NCBI GenBank assembly: GCA_963712955.1 | Contig: CAVQKF010000014.1 | Location: 62,001 to 126,000 of the forward strand | DNA length: 64,000 nucleotides | Direction: 5' to 3' | Source: DATFVJ01 sp963712955 | GTDB taxonomy: Bacteria > Actinomycetota > Actinomycetes > Streptosporangiales > Streptosporangiaceae | Part shown: piece after piece, positions 16,485 to 25,881 of the stretch | How the letters are laid out: the number at the start of each line of letters is the position of its first letter | Position numbering within the stretch: the first letter of the stretch is position 1 | Notes under the pieces: generated by a model | What the model saw: the letters and a program-made list of their open reading frames with translations, nothing else | What the model was told of the DNA's origin: nothing | Database searches by the model: none | Made by a program: the position numbers and the translations under genes

Positions 16485-17624
16485 GTGACAAACGTGTTCG
16501 CAACTCCCCACAAGGGCACCGGCACTCCCCACAAGGGCACCGCCGGCGCAGTCAGCGCGGGACACGAGCAGGTCACCTTCTGCGAGGACATGCAGAGCGG
16601 GCTGCACGCGATCATCGCCATCTACTCGACGGCGCTGGGCCCGGCGCTCGGCGGCACCAGGTTCTACCCCTACGAGACCGAGGACGACGCGCTCGCCGAC
16701 GCGCTCAACCTGGCGCGGGCGATGACCTACAAGAACGCCCTGGCCGGCCTCGACCTTGGCGGCGGCAAGGCCGTCATCATCGGCGATCCGGACAGGGACA
16801 AGTCCGAGGCGCTGCTTCGCGCATACGGCCGGTACGTCACGTCTCTGGGCGGGCGCTACATCACCGCATGCGACGTCGGGACCTGCAGCGAGGACATGGA
16901 CCTCATCGCCCGCGAGTGCCCCCACGTCACGGGCCGCACCGTCCGCCGCGGCGGGGCAGGGGACTCCTCGCTGCTCACCGCCTTCGGCGTGTTCCAGGGC
17001 ATGCGCGCGGCGGCCGAGCACGCGTGGGGAACCACCGCGCTGCGTGGCCGCCGCGTAGGGGTCGAGGGCGTGGGCAAGGTCGGCCACCGGCTCGTGGAGC
17101 AACTGATCGAGGCTGAGGCCGATGTCGTGATCTGCGATGTCAGCGAGCAGGCCGTCGAGCGGGTCCGCGCCAGGCACCCGGGCGTTACTGTGGCGGCAGA
17201 CCGGTCCGAGCTGATCCGCGAGCAGGTCGACATCTACGCGCCGTGCGCCCTCGGCGGCCCGCTTGACGATGACACCGTCACGGCCCTGCGCGCGCGGATC
17301 GTGTGCGGCGGTGCGAACAACCAGCTGGCCCACGTGGGCATCGAGAAGCAGCTCGCCAACCGCGGCATCCTGTACGCACCGGACTACCTGGTAAACGCCG
17401 GGGGCGTCATCCAGGTTGCCGACGAGCTCGAAGGCTTCAACCTCGACCGGGCAAGGTCCAAAGCCAGCCAGATCTTCGGCACGACGAAAAAGATCTTCGC
17501 GATCGCCGATGACGAGGGTGTACCGCCCTCGGTGGCGGCGGACAGGCTCGCCGAGCGGAGGATGTCGGAGGTTGGCCGTCTGCGCGGCATTTGGCTACGA
17601 CCTGACGGCGGACGGCCGTCGTAA
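16485..17624 (+). CDS. vdh: Valine/leucine dehydrogenase (Glu/Leu/Phe/Val dehydrogenase family)
   Basis: The 379-residue protein catalyses NAD-linked oxidative deamination of branched-chain amino acids to 2-oxo acids. The active-site block MTYKNALAGLDLGGGKAVI contains the catalytic lysine. The Rossmann motif GVEGVGKVG follows at about residue 190, then CGGANNQL and APDYLVNAGGVIQVADELEG typical of leucine/valine dehydrogenases. GTG 16485 is preceded by GGAGAGTC. The N-terminal TPHKGTG is duplicated by a 21-bp tandem repeat, which is outside the conserved fold. It neighbours DUF3073 and purM as in Streptomyces. Valine preference over leucine is inferred from that context. Confidence 0.9.
   Translation: MTNVFATPHKGTGTPHKGTAGAVSAGHEQVTFCEDMQSGLHAIIAIYSTALGPALGGTRFYPYETEDDALADALNLARAMTYKNALAGLDLGGGKAVIIGDPDRDKSEALLRAYGRYVTSLGGRYITACDVGTCSEDMDLIARECPHVTGRTVRRGGAGDSSLLTAFGVFQGMRAAAEHAWGTTALRGRRVGVEGVGKVGHRLVEQLIEAEADVVICDVSEQAVERVRARHPGVTVAADRSELIREQVDIYAPCALGGPLDDDTVTALRARIVCGGANNQLAHVGIEKQLANRGILYAPDYLVNAGGVIQVADELEGFNLDRARSKASQIFGTTKKIFAIADDEGVPPSVAADRLAERRMSEVGRLRGIWLRPDGGRPS
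16503..16543. repeat. 21-bp tandem duplication in the vdh leader region
   Basis: ACTCCCCACAAGGGCACCG occurs at 16503 and 16524, duplicating the codons for TPHKGTG at residues 7-20 of the dehydrogenase. Confidence 0.85.
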
Positions 17625-17834
17625 GCCAACGCTGCGCCCAGACGGCATGCTGCGTAGGCGAGCGCGGCGCAAAGCAGGTACGGTTGTAGCAGTACGGAAG
17701 CCGACACGCGCCACCTTCCGGCGAGGGAGGCTGGCGGGTCGGCCCGTCGCGCGGTACGCCCGCAAGCATCTACCGGCAAGAATGCACAGAGGGGGCCTGA
17801 CCTAGGCCCGGACGTTCAAGGGGGTCGAGCCAAT

Positions 17835-18065
17835 ATGGGGCGCGGCCGAGCCAAGGCCAAGCAGGTCAAGGTCGCCCGCCAGCTGAAGTACAACAGCGGC
17901 GGCACGGACCTGGATCGGCTGCGGGCAGAAATTGTCGGCTCTGACCGGCACGATGATGAGCCTGACCGGTCGTACGATGATCTCGCCGACCGTTACGCGG
18001 ACAACGGCGACGATGATGAAGACGACGACGACGACGAGACGGAGCGCAGGGACGGCACCGGCTGA
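17835..18065 (+). CDS. DUF3073 domain protein
   Basis: The 76-residue protein begins MGRGRAKAKQVKVARQLKY, the signature of DUF3073, a small basic/acidic protein conserved in actinobacteria. The N-terminal third is strongly basic and the C-terminus is very acidic (DDDEDDDDDE), giving a polar charge split. It ends 6 bp before the stop of the convergent purM. Its position between vdh and purM is conserved in actinomycetes. Function is unknown; nucleic-acid or ribosome contact would fit its charge but is not shown. Confidence 0.93.
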   Translation: MGRGRAKAKQVKVARQLKYNSGGTDLDRLRAEIVGSDRHDDEPDRSYDDLADRYADNGDDDEDDDDDETERRDGTG

Positions 18066-18070
18066 GCCGG

Positions 18071-19135
18071 TCAGTCGGCATACGGCCCGGTGAGTCGTGC
18101 CCCGCCCGAGCCCGGCACGATCTCGCCGGCTACCCATGCCCGGACCCCGTGCTGGGCGAGTAGCGCCAGGGCGCCGGCCGTTTCGTCCCGTGACACCACG
18201 GCGGTCATGCCGACGCCGAGGTTGAACACCTGTTCCATCGGCTCGCCCGCCACGCCGCCCGGCATGCCCCCGCGGTCCGCCAGTAGCCGGAAGACCGGCG
18301 GCGGGCACCACGTTCGCCTGTCGATGACCGCGTCCGCGTCAGCCGGGAGTACCCTGGCCATGTTCGCGGCAATCCCGCCGCCTGTGATGTGCGCGAACGC
18401 GTGGACCATGGACGCACGGCAGAGTGCGAGGCACCCCGTCGCGTATATACGCGACGGGGTGGACAGCTCGGTGCCGAGCGTCCCGCCAAGTTCTGTCGGC
18501 TCGTCATCCAGTTCCATGCCGGTCCTCGCGAGGATGTCACGCACGAGTGAGAACCCGTTGGCGTGCAGGCCTGAGGATGCCATGGCGATCACGGCGTCGC
18601 CGGTGCGCACGCGATCCGCGCCGAGTAGCTCGTCAGCCTCCACGACTCCGGTCGCCGCGCCCGCGATATCGAAGTCCGCCGGCCCGAGATGCCCCGGGTG
18701 CTCCGCTATCTCACCACCGACGAGCGCGCAGCCCGCCTGCACGCATCCGGCGGCGATCCCGGCCACGATCTCAGCCACCCGCTCGGGGACCACCTTGCCG
18801 AACACGAGGTAGTCCGTCATGAACAGCGGTTCCGCACCGCAGACGACCAGGTCATCCGCCACCATCGCGACGAGGTCTATGCCGATCGTGTCGTACCTGC
18901 CGAGGCGCTGCGCGATAATCACCTTCGTGCCCACACCGTCGGTGGACGTGGCAAGCAACGGCCGTCGGTAACCCGCCAGTTTGCTCGCGTCGAACAGACC
19001 AGCGAACCCGCCGATGCCGCCCACCACCTCCGGCCGCGCGGTCCGCGCGACAGCCGCGCGCATCAGATCGATCGCACGGCCGGCGGCGGCGATGTCCACT
19101 CCGGCGGCGGCATAGCTCGGGTCACCGCCCGTCAC
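18071..19135 (-). CDS. purM: Phosphoribosylformylglycinamidine cyclo-ligase (AIR synthetase)
   Basis: PurM converts FGAM to AIR with ATP in purine synthesis. The 354-residue protein shows the family signature STDGVGTKVIIAQRLGRYDT, then GIDLVAMVADDLVVCGAEPL, YLVFGKV, GCALVGGEIAEHPG, MASSGLHANGFSLVR and HITGGGIAANMARVLP. Length is normal. Its GTG start overlaps the purF stop (GTGA at 19132-19135), so the two are translationally coupled. Confidence 0.98.
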   Translation of the reverse strand: MTGGDPSYAAAGVDIAAAGRAIDLMRAAVARTARPEVVGGIGGFAGLFDASKLAGYRRPLLATSTDGVGTKVIIAQRLGRYDTIGIDLVAMVADDLVVCGAEPLFMTDYLVFGKVVPERVAEIVAGIAAGCVQAGCALVGGEIAEHPGHLGPADFDIAGAATGVVEADELLGADRVRTGDAVIAMASSGLHANGFSLVRDILARTGMELDDEPTELGGTLGTELSTPSRIYATGCLALCRASMVHAFAHITGGGIAANMARVLPADADAVIDRRTWCPPPVFRLLADRGGMPGGVAGEPMEQVFNLGVGMTAVVSRDETAGALALLAQHGVRAWVAGEIVPGSGGARLTGPYAD

Positions 19136-20598
19136 GTGACCTCCTCGAGCACGTGCTTGCCACGTTCGGCTTCGGCCACCGGGAGCGGGTACACGCCGTC
19201 GAAGCAGGCGTGGCAGAGGCCGCCTGACTGCAGCGTCGTGGCCGCGATGAGGCCGTCGAGCGACACGAAGCCGAGCGAGTCGGCGCCGATCGACGCACGG
19301 ATCCCCTCAACATCCAGGGTCCCTGCGACCAGTTCGGCGCGGCTGGCGAAATCGATCCCGTAGAAGCAGGGCCACGACACCGGCGGGCTGGAGATGCGCA
19401 CGTGCACCGCAGTGGCTCCGGCCTCGCGGAGCATCGCGACGATTGCCCGCTGCGTGTTGCCCCGCACGATTGAGTCGTCAACGACGACGAGCCGCTTGCC
19501 GGCGATCGCGTCCCGCAGCGGATTCAGCTTCAGCCTGATCCCGAGCTGGCGGATCGTCTGGCTGGGCTCGATGAAGGTCCGCCCGACGTAGGAATTCTTG
19601 ACCAGGCCCTGGCCATAGGGTATGCCGATCGCCTCCGCGTAACCGATCGCGGCGGGGGTACCCGATTCAGGCACAGGGATCACCAGGTCGGCGTCCGCTG
19701 GATGCTCGCCGGCCAGCCGGCGCCCGATGGCCAGCCGGGTCGCGTGCACACCACGCCCGGCGATCGCGGTGTCCGGCCGTGCCAGGTAGACGTACTCGAA
19801 CAGGCATCCCTTCGGGTCGGCGGGAGCGAAACGGCGTGACCTGACCCCGGCCTCATCGATCGCGAGCAGTTCGCCGGGCTCGATCTCGCGCACGAAGACC
19901 GCGCCCACGATGTCCAGCGCCGCCGTCTCGCTGGCGACAACCCAGCCACGGGCAAGCCGGCCAAGCACAAGCGGCCGGAAACCCTGCGGATCGCGGGCCG
20001 CGTACAGGGTCTGCTCGTCCATGAAGACGAGCGAGTACGCCCCTCGCACGAGCGGCAGCACCGACGCCGCGGCATCGGCAATGCTGCCGGGCCGGCTGGC
20101 GAACAGCGCCGTCAGCACATCAGTGTCCGACGTGCCCGTCAGACCGTCGGCTGCCCCTGGTGAGTCCTCCAGCATGTCCGCGAGCTCGAGCGTGTTGATC
20201 AGGTTGCCGTTGTGGCCGAGGGCCAGCCCGGAGTTCCCCGTGAACCGGAAGGCCGGCTGGGCGTTTGCCCACACTGACGACCCGGTCGTGGAATACCTGC
20301 AGTGGCCGATCGCGACACAACCGCGGAGCGTGTTCAGGATTGACTCGTCAAACACCTGGGCGACCAGGCCCATATCCTTGTAAACGACGATCCTGGTGCC
20401 GTCGCTGACCGCGATTCCCGCCGACTCCTGGCCGCGATGCTGAAGCGCGTAGAGCCCGTAGTAGGTGAGCTTGCTCACCTCTTCGGCAGGTGACCACACC
20501 CCGAACACTCCGCACGCGTCCCTCGGCGGATCATCCCAGGGAACGCGGTTGGCGGAGCCGACGACGCCGCTGGTCAGACCGCCACAAGGTTCGGCCAC
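19132..20598 (-). CDS. purF: Amidophosphoribosyltransferase
   Basis: PurF makes phosphoribosylamine from PRPP and glutamine, the first committed purine step. A short propeptide precedes the nucleophilic Cys of DACGVFGVW, which should be exposed by self-cleavage. The class II glutaminase part includes ALQHRGQESAGIAVSDG and GHCRYSTTGSS. The PRPP-binding loop is RLVVVDDSIVRGNTQRAIVA at about residue 370. The length (488 aa) is normal. Start GTG 20598 lies 20 bp after the end of the SCP-like gene, so SCP-purF-purM is probably one operon. Confidence 0.98.
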   Translation of the reverse strand: MAEPCGGLTSGVVGSANRVPWDDPPRDACGVFGVWSPAEEVSKLTYYGLYALQHRGQESAGIAVSDGTRIVVYKDMGLVAQVFDESILNTLRGCVAIGHCRYSTTGSSVWANAQPAFRFTGNSGLALGHNGNLINTLELADMLEDSPGAADGLTGTSDTDVLTALFASRPGSIADAAASVLPLVRGAYSLVFMDEQTLYAARDPQGFRPLVLGRLARGWVVASETAALDIVGAVFVREIEPGELLAIDEAGVRSRRFAPADPKGCLFEYVYLARPDTAIAGRGVHATRLAIGRRLAGEHPADADLVIPVPESGTPAAIGYAEAIGIPYGQGLVKNSYVGRTFIEPSQTIRQLGIRLKLNPLRDAIAGKRLVVVDDSIVRGNTQRAIVAMLREAGATAVHVRISSPPVSWPCFYGIDFASRAELVAGTLDVEGIRASIGADSLGFVSLDGLIAATTLQSGGLCHACFDGVYPLPVAEAERGKHVLEEVT

Positions 20599-20618
20599 GC
20601 TGCCAGTTTACTTGTCCT

Positions 20619-21080
20619 TCACCTGCTGATCGGCAGATGCGGCGACAAGTCGGCCCGCGGGCCGCTCGCCCGGATGGCGCCACGCTGCACTCCGTCCCGC
20701 CAGGTTAGGCGCCCGGTCGCAAGCCGGAGCCAGGTCACCGGATCGGTCTCGACCACGTTTGGCGGCGTGCCCCTGGTGTGCGTGGGGCCGGCTACGCACT
20801 GCACCGCACCGTACGGCGGGACCCGCACCTCAACCGCGCGGCCGGGAGCCGCCGCCGCCAGGAGGTCGAGCAGGTACCTGACCGCGACCCGGGCCGCGTC
20901 CGGGTACGGGCGCAGGCCCGCGCCGAGCGCCGCGAGCACGGCATCCAGGCAGGCGGCCTGCAGGCCCGGCAGATCTCGCGGGCTGCTGTCTGCAGCGGCG
21001 GGCGGAGGGCTGTCCAGCTCCGCGAGCTGGCCGGTAAGCGCGGCAAGCACACGCTCGGCCGACGGGCGTCGTGACGGCAC
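20619..21080 (-). CDS. Sterol carrier (SCP2)-like family protein
   Basis: A 153-residue protein of the SCP-like family often found next to purF in actinobacteria. Characteristic parts are VRYLLDLLAAAAPGRAVEVR, VPPYGAVQCVAGPTHTRGTP, PNVVETDPVTWLRLATGRLT and W. The fold is expected to form a hydrophobic pocket, but no ligand is known. Its GTG start at 21080 has the divergent secreted protein about 230 bp away. It is the first gene of the probable SCP-purF-purM operon. Confidence 0.8.
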   Translation of the reverse strand: MPSRRPSAERVLAALTGQLAELDSPPPAAADSSPRDLPGLQAACLDAVLAALGAGLRPYPDAARVAVRYLLDLLAAAAPGRAVEVRVPPYGAVQCVAGPTHTRGTPPNVVETDPVTWLRLATGRLTWRDGVQRGAIRASGPRADLSPHLPISR

Positions 21081-21307
21081 GCAACGGAAGCTACCTCAGG
21101 ATCCGCGGCGGCCACGCCAGGCGCCGCCGGCCGAGCTGTCCGGCGCTATCAGCAGGAAGCTAACACGGTTACGGATCATGGAGCCGGCGACAGCCCCGGC
21201 AACTGGCCGGCCTCTCCGTGTTCAACTGGCCGCCCGGCACGTCAGCGGATTGGTAACTTATCCAGTAGTGGTTGTCAGCGAACGCCTTTCGTCTGTAGGC
21301 GTTCGGT

Positions 21308-21970
21308 ATGGCGGGACAGCGGCGAGCGATCCGGGGTCAGATGCCAGCGCACTGGACACGTGGTGCGCGCGGTTCCGCGGTACTCACTGCCCTCGCGGCG
21401 ATTGCCGTGCTCGCCGCGGTGACAACGGCCGGGTTCGTCTTCCTGAGCGGCGGCAGCGCGCCGAAACATCACCGGGCGCTCTCCACGACCCTGGACAGCC
21501 GGCAACTCGCCGGGCTCGCGGACCCCGGCCCGGCGGCCGGCTCGGCGCAGCGGCTGCTCGCCCCTGCGGGCACGGGCCTTTCCTTCTTTGCGGGCGGCGG
21601 CGGCGGAAGCGTCCTTTCCAGCCAGCAGTGGCAGGCCGACGAGATGACCGACGGCAGCTACGTGCTCGTACACGTCCCCGACGGCAAATGCCTGAACGCG
21701 ACCGCTGCCAGTTCGGCGACAGCAGCCTCCCACCGGGCCGGCCAGCTCGCGCTGACGACCTGTGACCTGCGCCTCAGCCAGCGCTGGAGCCATCCCTACA
21801 AGGGCAAGGATCCCGCCGGGCGTGACTACTGGCAGCTGCGCAGCGAAGCCGCGGGCCAGTGCGTCACGGTGAGCGGAGCCGATTGGCGAGATGGGACACC
21901 TGCCCAGCTGCAGCCGTGCGGAACCTCCTTCAGCTGGCAGCAGCTCATCGAGTTCTGGTCCGCCTACTAG
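21308..21970 (+). CDS. Secreted ricin-type (beta-trefoil) domain protein
   Basis: The 220-residue protein starts with a basic N-terminus and a hydrophobic segment (GSAVLTALAAIAVLAAVTTAGFVFLS) acting as signal or anchor. The C-terminal half looks like a ricin-type carbohydrate-binding repeat: YVLVHVPDGKCLNATA, GQLALTTCDLRLSQRWSHP, YWQLRSEAAGQCVTVSG, GTPAQLQPCGTSFSWQQ, with paired cysteines and QRW/QQ motifs. It probably binds sugars outside the cell. It is inserted between the two minus-strand pur blocks and convergent with purL. Confidence 0.68.
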   Translation: MAGQRRAIRGQMPAHWTRGARGSAVLTALAAIAVLAAVTTAGFVFLSGGSAPKHHRALSTTLDSRQLAGLADPGPAAGSAQRLLAPAGTGLSFFAGGGGGSVLSSQQWQADEMTDGSYVLVHVPDGKCLNATAASSATAASHRAGQLALTTCDLRLSQRWSHPYKGKDPAGRDYWQLRSEAAGQCVTVSGADWRDGTPAQLQPCGTSFSWQQLIEFWSAY

Positions 21971-21994
21971 GCCGCCGGGCGGCGGCACCCGGCG

Positions 21995-24241
21995 TCAGCC
22001 GAAGAGGGCGGGCAGGGTGTGCTCGTGCACGGCGGCAAGCTCGGCCAGCGGTACGGCGAAGCATTCCTCGACATCCAGGCTCTCCCCGCCGACCGTGCCC
22101 AGCACCGTCGCAGGTACGCCGTGGTCCTCGCACAGCCGCGCGAACGCCGCCTCCGCGCCGGGCATGACCGCCACCACGGCGCGCGCGGCCGACTCGCTGA
22201 AGAGCCACACGAACGGGTCGCCAGGCAGGCGCACCCGGCAGCCGATTCCGGCGCGCAGACACGACTCGGCGAGCGCCATCGCCAGCCCGCCGTCGGAAAG
22301 ATCGTGCGCGGCATCAAGCAGCGCGCCGGCTGCCGCGGCCATCAGGGTCAGGGCAAGCTGACGTTCAGCTACGAGGTTCACCTGTGGCGGGCGGCCGCCC
22401 AGGTGCCTGTGCATCACATGGGCCCAGGCCGAGCCGCCGAATTCTGGCCGTGTCTCCCCGAGTAGCACGATGCTGGCCCCTGGGGCCGCGAATCCGATCG
22501 CGACCCGGTCGCGGACGTCGTCGTGGACACCGAGCACGCCCACCACCGGCGTCGGGTGGATGGCCGTTTGCTCGGTCTGGTTGTAAAAGCTCACGTTGCC
22601 GCCGGTCACCGGCACGCCGAGCGTCGCGCACGCGTCGCCGAGGCCGCGTACGGCCTCTGTGAACTGCCACATGACCGCGGGCTCCTCGGGCGAGCCGAAA
22701 TTGAGGCAGTTGGTGACGGCGAGCGGCCGCGCACCAGTGGCGGCAACGTTCCTGCATGCCTCGGCGAGCGCGAGCTGTGCCCCGGCGTACGGATCCAGCC
22801 TGGAGTAGCGCCCGTTGCCGTCGGTGGCGAGCGCCACCCCGAGCCCGCTTTCCTCGTCGATCCGCAGCACCCCCGCGTCGTCCGGCGCCGCGAGGACCGT
22901 GTTGCCGCGCACGTAGCGGTCGTACTGCTCGGTTACCCAGGTCTTGGCGGCCAGATCCGGGCTGCCGAGCAGGCTCAGCAGGGTGTCACGGAGCCCGGCG
23001 CCGCCAGTGGGCCGTGGCAGCCCCGCCGGGTCGTCCGCGCGGAGCGCGTCCTGGCTAGCGGGCCGCTGCGCCGACCGATCGTAGACAGGCCCCTCATCGG
23101 CCGCGCTGCCGGGCGGGATGTCCACCACCACGTCGCCGTGCCAGGTCATCACGAGCCGCCCTGTGCCTGTCACCTCGCCGATCACGGTCGCGGGCACGTC
23201 CCATCTGGCGCAGATCCGCATGAACTCCGCGACCGAGCCAGGCTCGGTGACGGCCATCATTCGTTCCTGCGACTCGCTCATCAAGATCTCGGCCGGGCCG
23301 AGCGACCGGTCCCGCAACGGCACCGCGTCCAGTTCGACCCGCATGCCGCCGGTCCCAGCCGCCGCTAGCTCGGTCGTGGCGCACGACACACCGGCGGCAC
23401 CGAGATCCTGGATTCCCTTGATGATTCCGGCTCTGAAGAGCTCCAGGCTGCATTCGACGAGCAGCTTCTCCATGAACGGGTCGCCGACCTGGACGCTGGG
23501 CCGTTTCGCGCCGCTGCCATCGCTGAACGTGGCGCTGGCAAGGACCGAGGCGCCCCCGATGCCATCCGGGCCGGTCCGCGCACCGAACAGGATCACCTGG
23601 TTACCCGGCCCCGACGCGGCGGCGAACTGCAGGTCCTCGTGCCGCATCACACCCACGCAGAGCGCGTTCACCAGCGGGTTCCCCGCGTAGCAGGCGTCAA
23701 AAGCGAGCTCGCCACCGATGTTGGGCAGGCCGAGACAGTTGCCGTAGAAGGAGATGCCGCTGACCACGCCTGGCAGCACACGGCGGGTGTCTGGCGCATC
23801 GGCTGGCCCGAACCGCAGCGAGTCCATCACGGCGACCGGCCGCGCGCCCATCGCCAGGATGTCCCTGACGATCCCGCCCACCCCGGTCGCGGCTCCCTGG
23901 TGCGGCTCCACATACGACGGATGGTTGTGTGACTCGATCTTGAACGTGACGGCGTACCCATGGCCGACGTCGACGACGCCTGCGTTCTGGCCCATGCCGG
24001 CCAGCAGCGCGTCGCTGCGCGGCATCCTTTCCGCGAGGCGCCGCAGGGCCACCTTGGACGACTTGTAGGAGCAGTGCTCGCTCCACATCACCGAGTAGAT
24101 AGCCAGTTCCGCGTCGGTGGGCCGGCGTCCGAGGATGGTGCGTATCCGCTCGTACTCGCCCGCGTCGAGGCCAAGCTCCGCGAACGGCTGCGCGACATGA
24201 GGCGTGGCTGCCGCATTCTTGACCGTGTCCTGACCGGTCAC
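21995..24241 (-). CDS. purL: Phosphoribosylformylglycinamidine synthase subunit PurL (small type)
   Basis: PurL is the ATP-dependent synthetase subunit converting FGAR to FGAM with ammonia supplied by PurQ. The 748-residue length is that of the small type needing PurQ and PurS. Motifs include YSVMWSEHCSYKSSKVALRR, FKIESHNHPSYVEPHQGAAT, GVGGIVRDILAMGARPVAVM and ISFYGNCLGLPNIGGEL. GTG 24241 overlaps the purQ stop (GTGA). Confidence 0.98.
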   Translation of the reverse strand: MTGQDTVKNAAATPHVAQPFAELGLDAGEYERIRTILGRRPTDAELAIYSVMWSEHCSYKSSKVALRRLAERMPRSDALLAGMGQNAGVVDVGHGYAVTFKIESHNHPSYVEPHQGAATGVGGIVRDILAMGARPVAVMDSLRFGPADAPDTRRVLPGVVSGISFYGNCLGLPNIGGELAFDACYAGNPLVNALCVGVMRHEDLQFAAASGPGNQVILFGARTGPDGIGGASVLASATFSDGSGAKRPSVQVGDPFMEKLLVECSLELFRAGIIKGIQDLGAAGVSCATTELAAAGTGGMRVELDAVPLRDRSLGPAEILMSESQERMMAVTEPGSVAEFMRICARWDVPATVIGEVTGTGRLVMTWHGDVVVDIPPGSAADEGPVYDRSAQRPASQDALRADDPAGLPRPTGGAGLRDTLLSLLGSPDLAAKTWVTEQYDRYVRGNTVLAAPDDAGVLRIDEESGLGVALATDGNGRYSRLDPYAGAQLALAEACRNVAATGARPLAVTNCLNFGSPEEPAVMWQFTEAVRGLGDACATLGVPVTGGNVSFYNQTEQTAIHPTPVVGVLGVHDDVRDRVAIGFAAPGASIVLLGETRPEFGGSAWAHVMHRHLGGRPPQVNLVAERQLALTLMAAAAGALLDAAHDLSDGGLAMALAESCLRAGIGCRVRLPGDPFVWLFSESAARAVVAVMPGAEAAFARLCEDHGVPATVLGTVGGESLDVEECFAVPLAELAAVHEHTLPALFG

Positions 24242-24951
24242 GCGTTCACCAGGCCGGCGGTGGCCGAGGAGATCACGGAGGCGAAGAAGCCGAGGCCGTC
24301 GGTGCCCGGGCCCGTGAGCGGGTCGATGGCGTGCTCAGGGTGCGGCATCAGGCCCACCACATTTCCCTCCGCGCTTGCCACGCCCGCGATGCCGCCCGCT
24401 GAGCCGTTCGGGTTGATGCCGAGGTAACGGGCGATCACGCGGCCGCTGTCCGTCAGGTCCCGCAGCGTGGCGGCGTCGGCAACATAACCGCCCTCACCAC
24501 TCTTCAGCGGGACGACGATCTCTTGCCCCTGCGTGTACTGGCGTGTCCAGGGGGTGCCGGTGCTCTCGATCCGCAGCCGCTGATCGCGGTTGGTGAAATG
24601 GAGGCCCGCATTGCGGGTCAGCGCACCGGGCAGCAGATGCGCCTCGCAGAGGATCTGGAAACCATTGCAGATGCCGAGCACCGGCAGGCCCGCGCCGGCC
24701 GCTGGCACCAGTTCGGACATAACCGGTGCGAAGCGCGCGATCGCGCCGCAGCGCAGGTAGTCCCCGTAGGAGAATCCTCCGGGCAGGATCACGGCATCCA
24801 CTCCGTGCAGGGCACGCTCGGCGTGCCACAGCCTGACGGCGGTGCCGCCCGCGCGGGCCACCGCCCTCGCGGCGTCGTCATCGTCCAGTGAACCAGGAAA
24901 GGTGACAATGCCCACCCGGGCGCTTGACGCTGTCTTCTCCCTGACCCGCAC
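24238..24951 (-). CDS. purQ: Phosphoribosylformylglycinamidine synthase subunit PurQ (glutaminase)
   Basis: A class I glutamine amidotransferase of 237 residues delivering ammonia to PurL. Visible landmarks are VGIVTFPGSLDDDDAARAV, VILPGGFSYGDYLRCGAIAR, the nucleophile-elbow Cys in VLGICNGFQIL, and PHPEHAIDPLTGPGTDGLGF with the catalytic His-Glu pair. It is coupled to purL by a 4-bp overlap. The HATPase gene ends 55 bp upstream on the same strand. Confidence 0.98.
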   Translation of the reverse strand: MRVREKTASSARVGIVTFPGSLDDDDAARAVARAGGTAVRLWHAERALHGVDAVILPGGFSYGDYLRCGAIARFAPVMSELVPAAGAGLPVLGICNGFQILCEAHLLPGALTRNAGLHFTNRDQRLRIESTGTPWTRQYTQGQEIVVPLKSGEGGYVADAATLRDLTDSGRVIARYLGINPNGSAGGIAGVASAEGNVVGLMPHPEHAIDPLTGPGTDGLGFFASVISSATAGLVNA

Positions 24952-25006
24952 AGCCGAAGGCTACAGGCTCAGCCGGCCGTGGAGCCTGCCATACCTGCGG
25001 CGGCGC

Positions 25007-25714
25007 TCAACCGGCGTCGCGAAGCTTGCGGTCCGACAGTCTGGCCAGCGGCGCGTCGTTGCGCCACGAGACCCTCTTGCGCATCGACACCACAGTGCCC
25101 CGGCCAGGACCGCTCTGCAGCGTGACGTCATCCACCATCGCGCGCATGATCTGGAGGCCACGGCCCGACTCGGGCAGCCTGGCGATCACCTGGTCGTCCA
25201 CCCGTCGCGGCGCGCGACCGCACGGGCGGCCTGCCGTTGCCACCGCGCCGCCGCGCTGTGTCGCGCGCTCGCCGCCACCCCTGCCACCCCTGCCACCCCT
25301 GCCACCCCTGCCACCCGCGGGATCCTTCTCGCGCACCGGATCCTTCGCCCGCAGCGGGTCTCTCGCGACGACCGGATCCTGTGTGCGAGGGGCGCGGCGC
25401 GACGGCGCCGCGTGCCCGTCGCGGCGGTCATCGGCGTGCGCCGCCGCCACGCCGGCGCGAGATCCGAATCCCTGGCCGGAATCCACCACTTGAACCAGGC
25501 AGCCGCTCGGGCCGATACTCGCCATGACCTCATATCGCCGCGCGTTACCACCGTGCCTGAGCACGTTCGTGCAGGCCTCTGTGACGGCGACGAGGATGTC
25601 ACCGACGCATTCGTCGACGACTCCGAGGTTACGCAACGTGTCCCCCAGAACGCGCCGCACCACAGGCACGCTGACTGCCTCACGCGGGAACACGAGGCAG
25701 AACTTCACGTTCAC
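25007..25714 (-). CDS. HATPase_c (anti-sigma/RsbW-like) protein with a long low-complexity insertion
   Basis: GTG 25714 is preceded by GAGGAG and gives 235 residues. The fold is that of an anti-sigma-factor kinase/ATP-binding GHKL domain: N box AVTEACTNVLRHG, G1 box QVVDSGQGFG, then SGRGLQIMRAMVDDVTLQSG as G2. Between G1 and G2, where the ATP lid should be short, there is an insertion of about 85 residues containing DPVVARDPLRAKDPVREKDP and GGRGGRGGRGGRGG, the latter encoded by a 9-bp tandem repeat. It may bind a sigma factor or act in partner switching; no partner gene is adjacent. It lies between purS and purQ, which is unusual for a regulator. Confidence 0.8.
   Translation of the reverse strand: MNVKFCLVFPREAVSVPVVRRVLGDTLRNLGVVDECVGDILVAVTEACTNVLRHGGNARRYEVMASIGPSGCLVQVVDSGQGFGSRAGVAAAHADDRRDGHAAPSRRAPRTQDPVVARDPLRAKDPVREKDPAGGRGGRGGRGGRGGGERATQRGGAVATAGRPCGRAPRRVDDQVIARLPESGRGLQIMRAMVDDVTLQSGPGRGTVVSMRKRVSWRNDAPLARLSDRKLRDAG
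25275..25310. repeat. 9-bp tandem repeat (CCACCCCTG), four copies
   Basis: Four identical units run from 25275 to 25310, with a partial fifth. They encode the GGR repeats in the insertion of the HATPase protein on the minus strand. Confidence 0.93.
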
Positions 25715-25881
25715 AGTCGGCTCCTCAGTCGGTGTCACCGGTGGACACCCCCGCCGCAGCATCCCCCGCTGTCACTAGTCAACCTCGTCACATTGTGAAA
25801 GGCTTCCCAAGACACGCCGCAGATAATCGTGAACTTTTAGTGCTCTCCGGACAGAAACCGCGTCACGCGCTGTGCAAGTGG

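Noticed and set aside
22523..23368. Long open frame antisense to purL
   Set aside because: Typical high-GC shadow frame; purL on the other strand is unambiguous.
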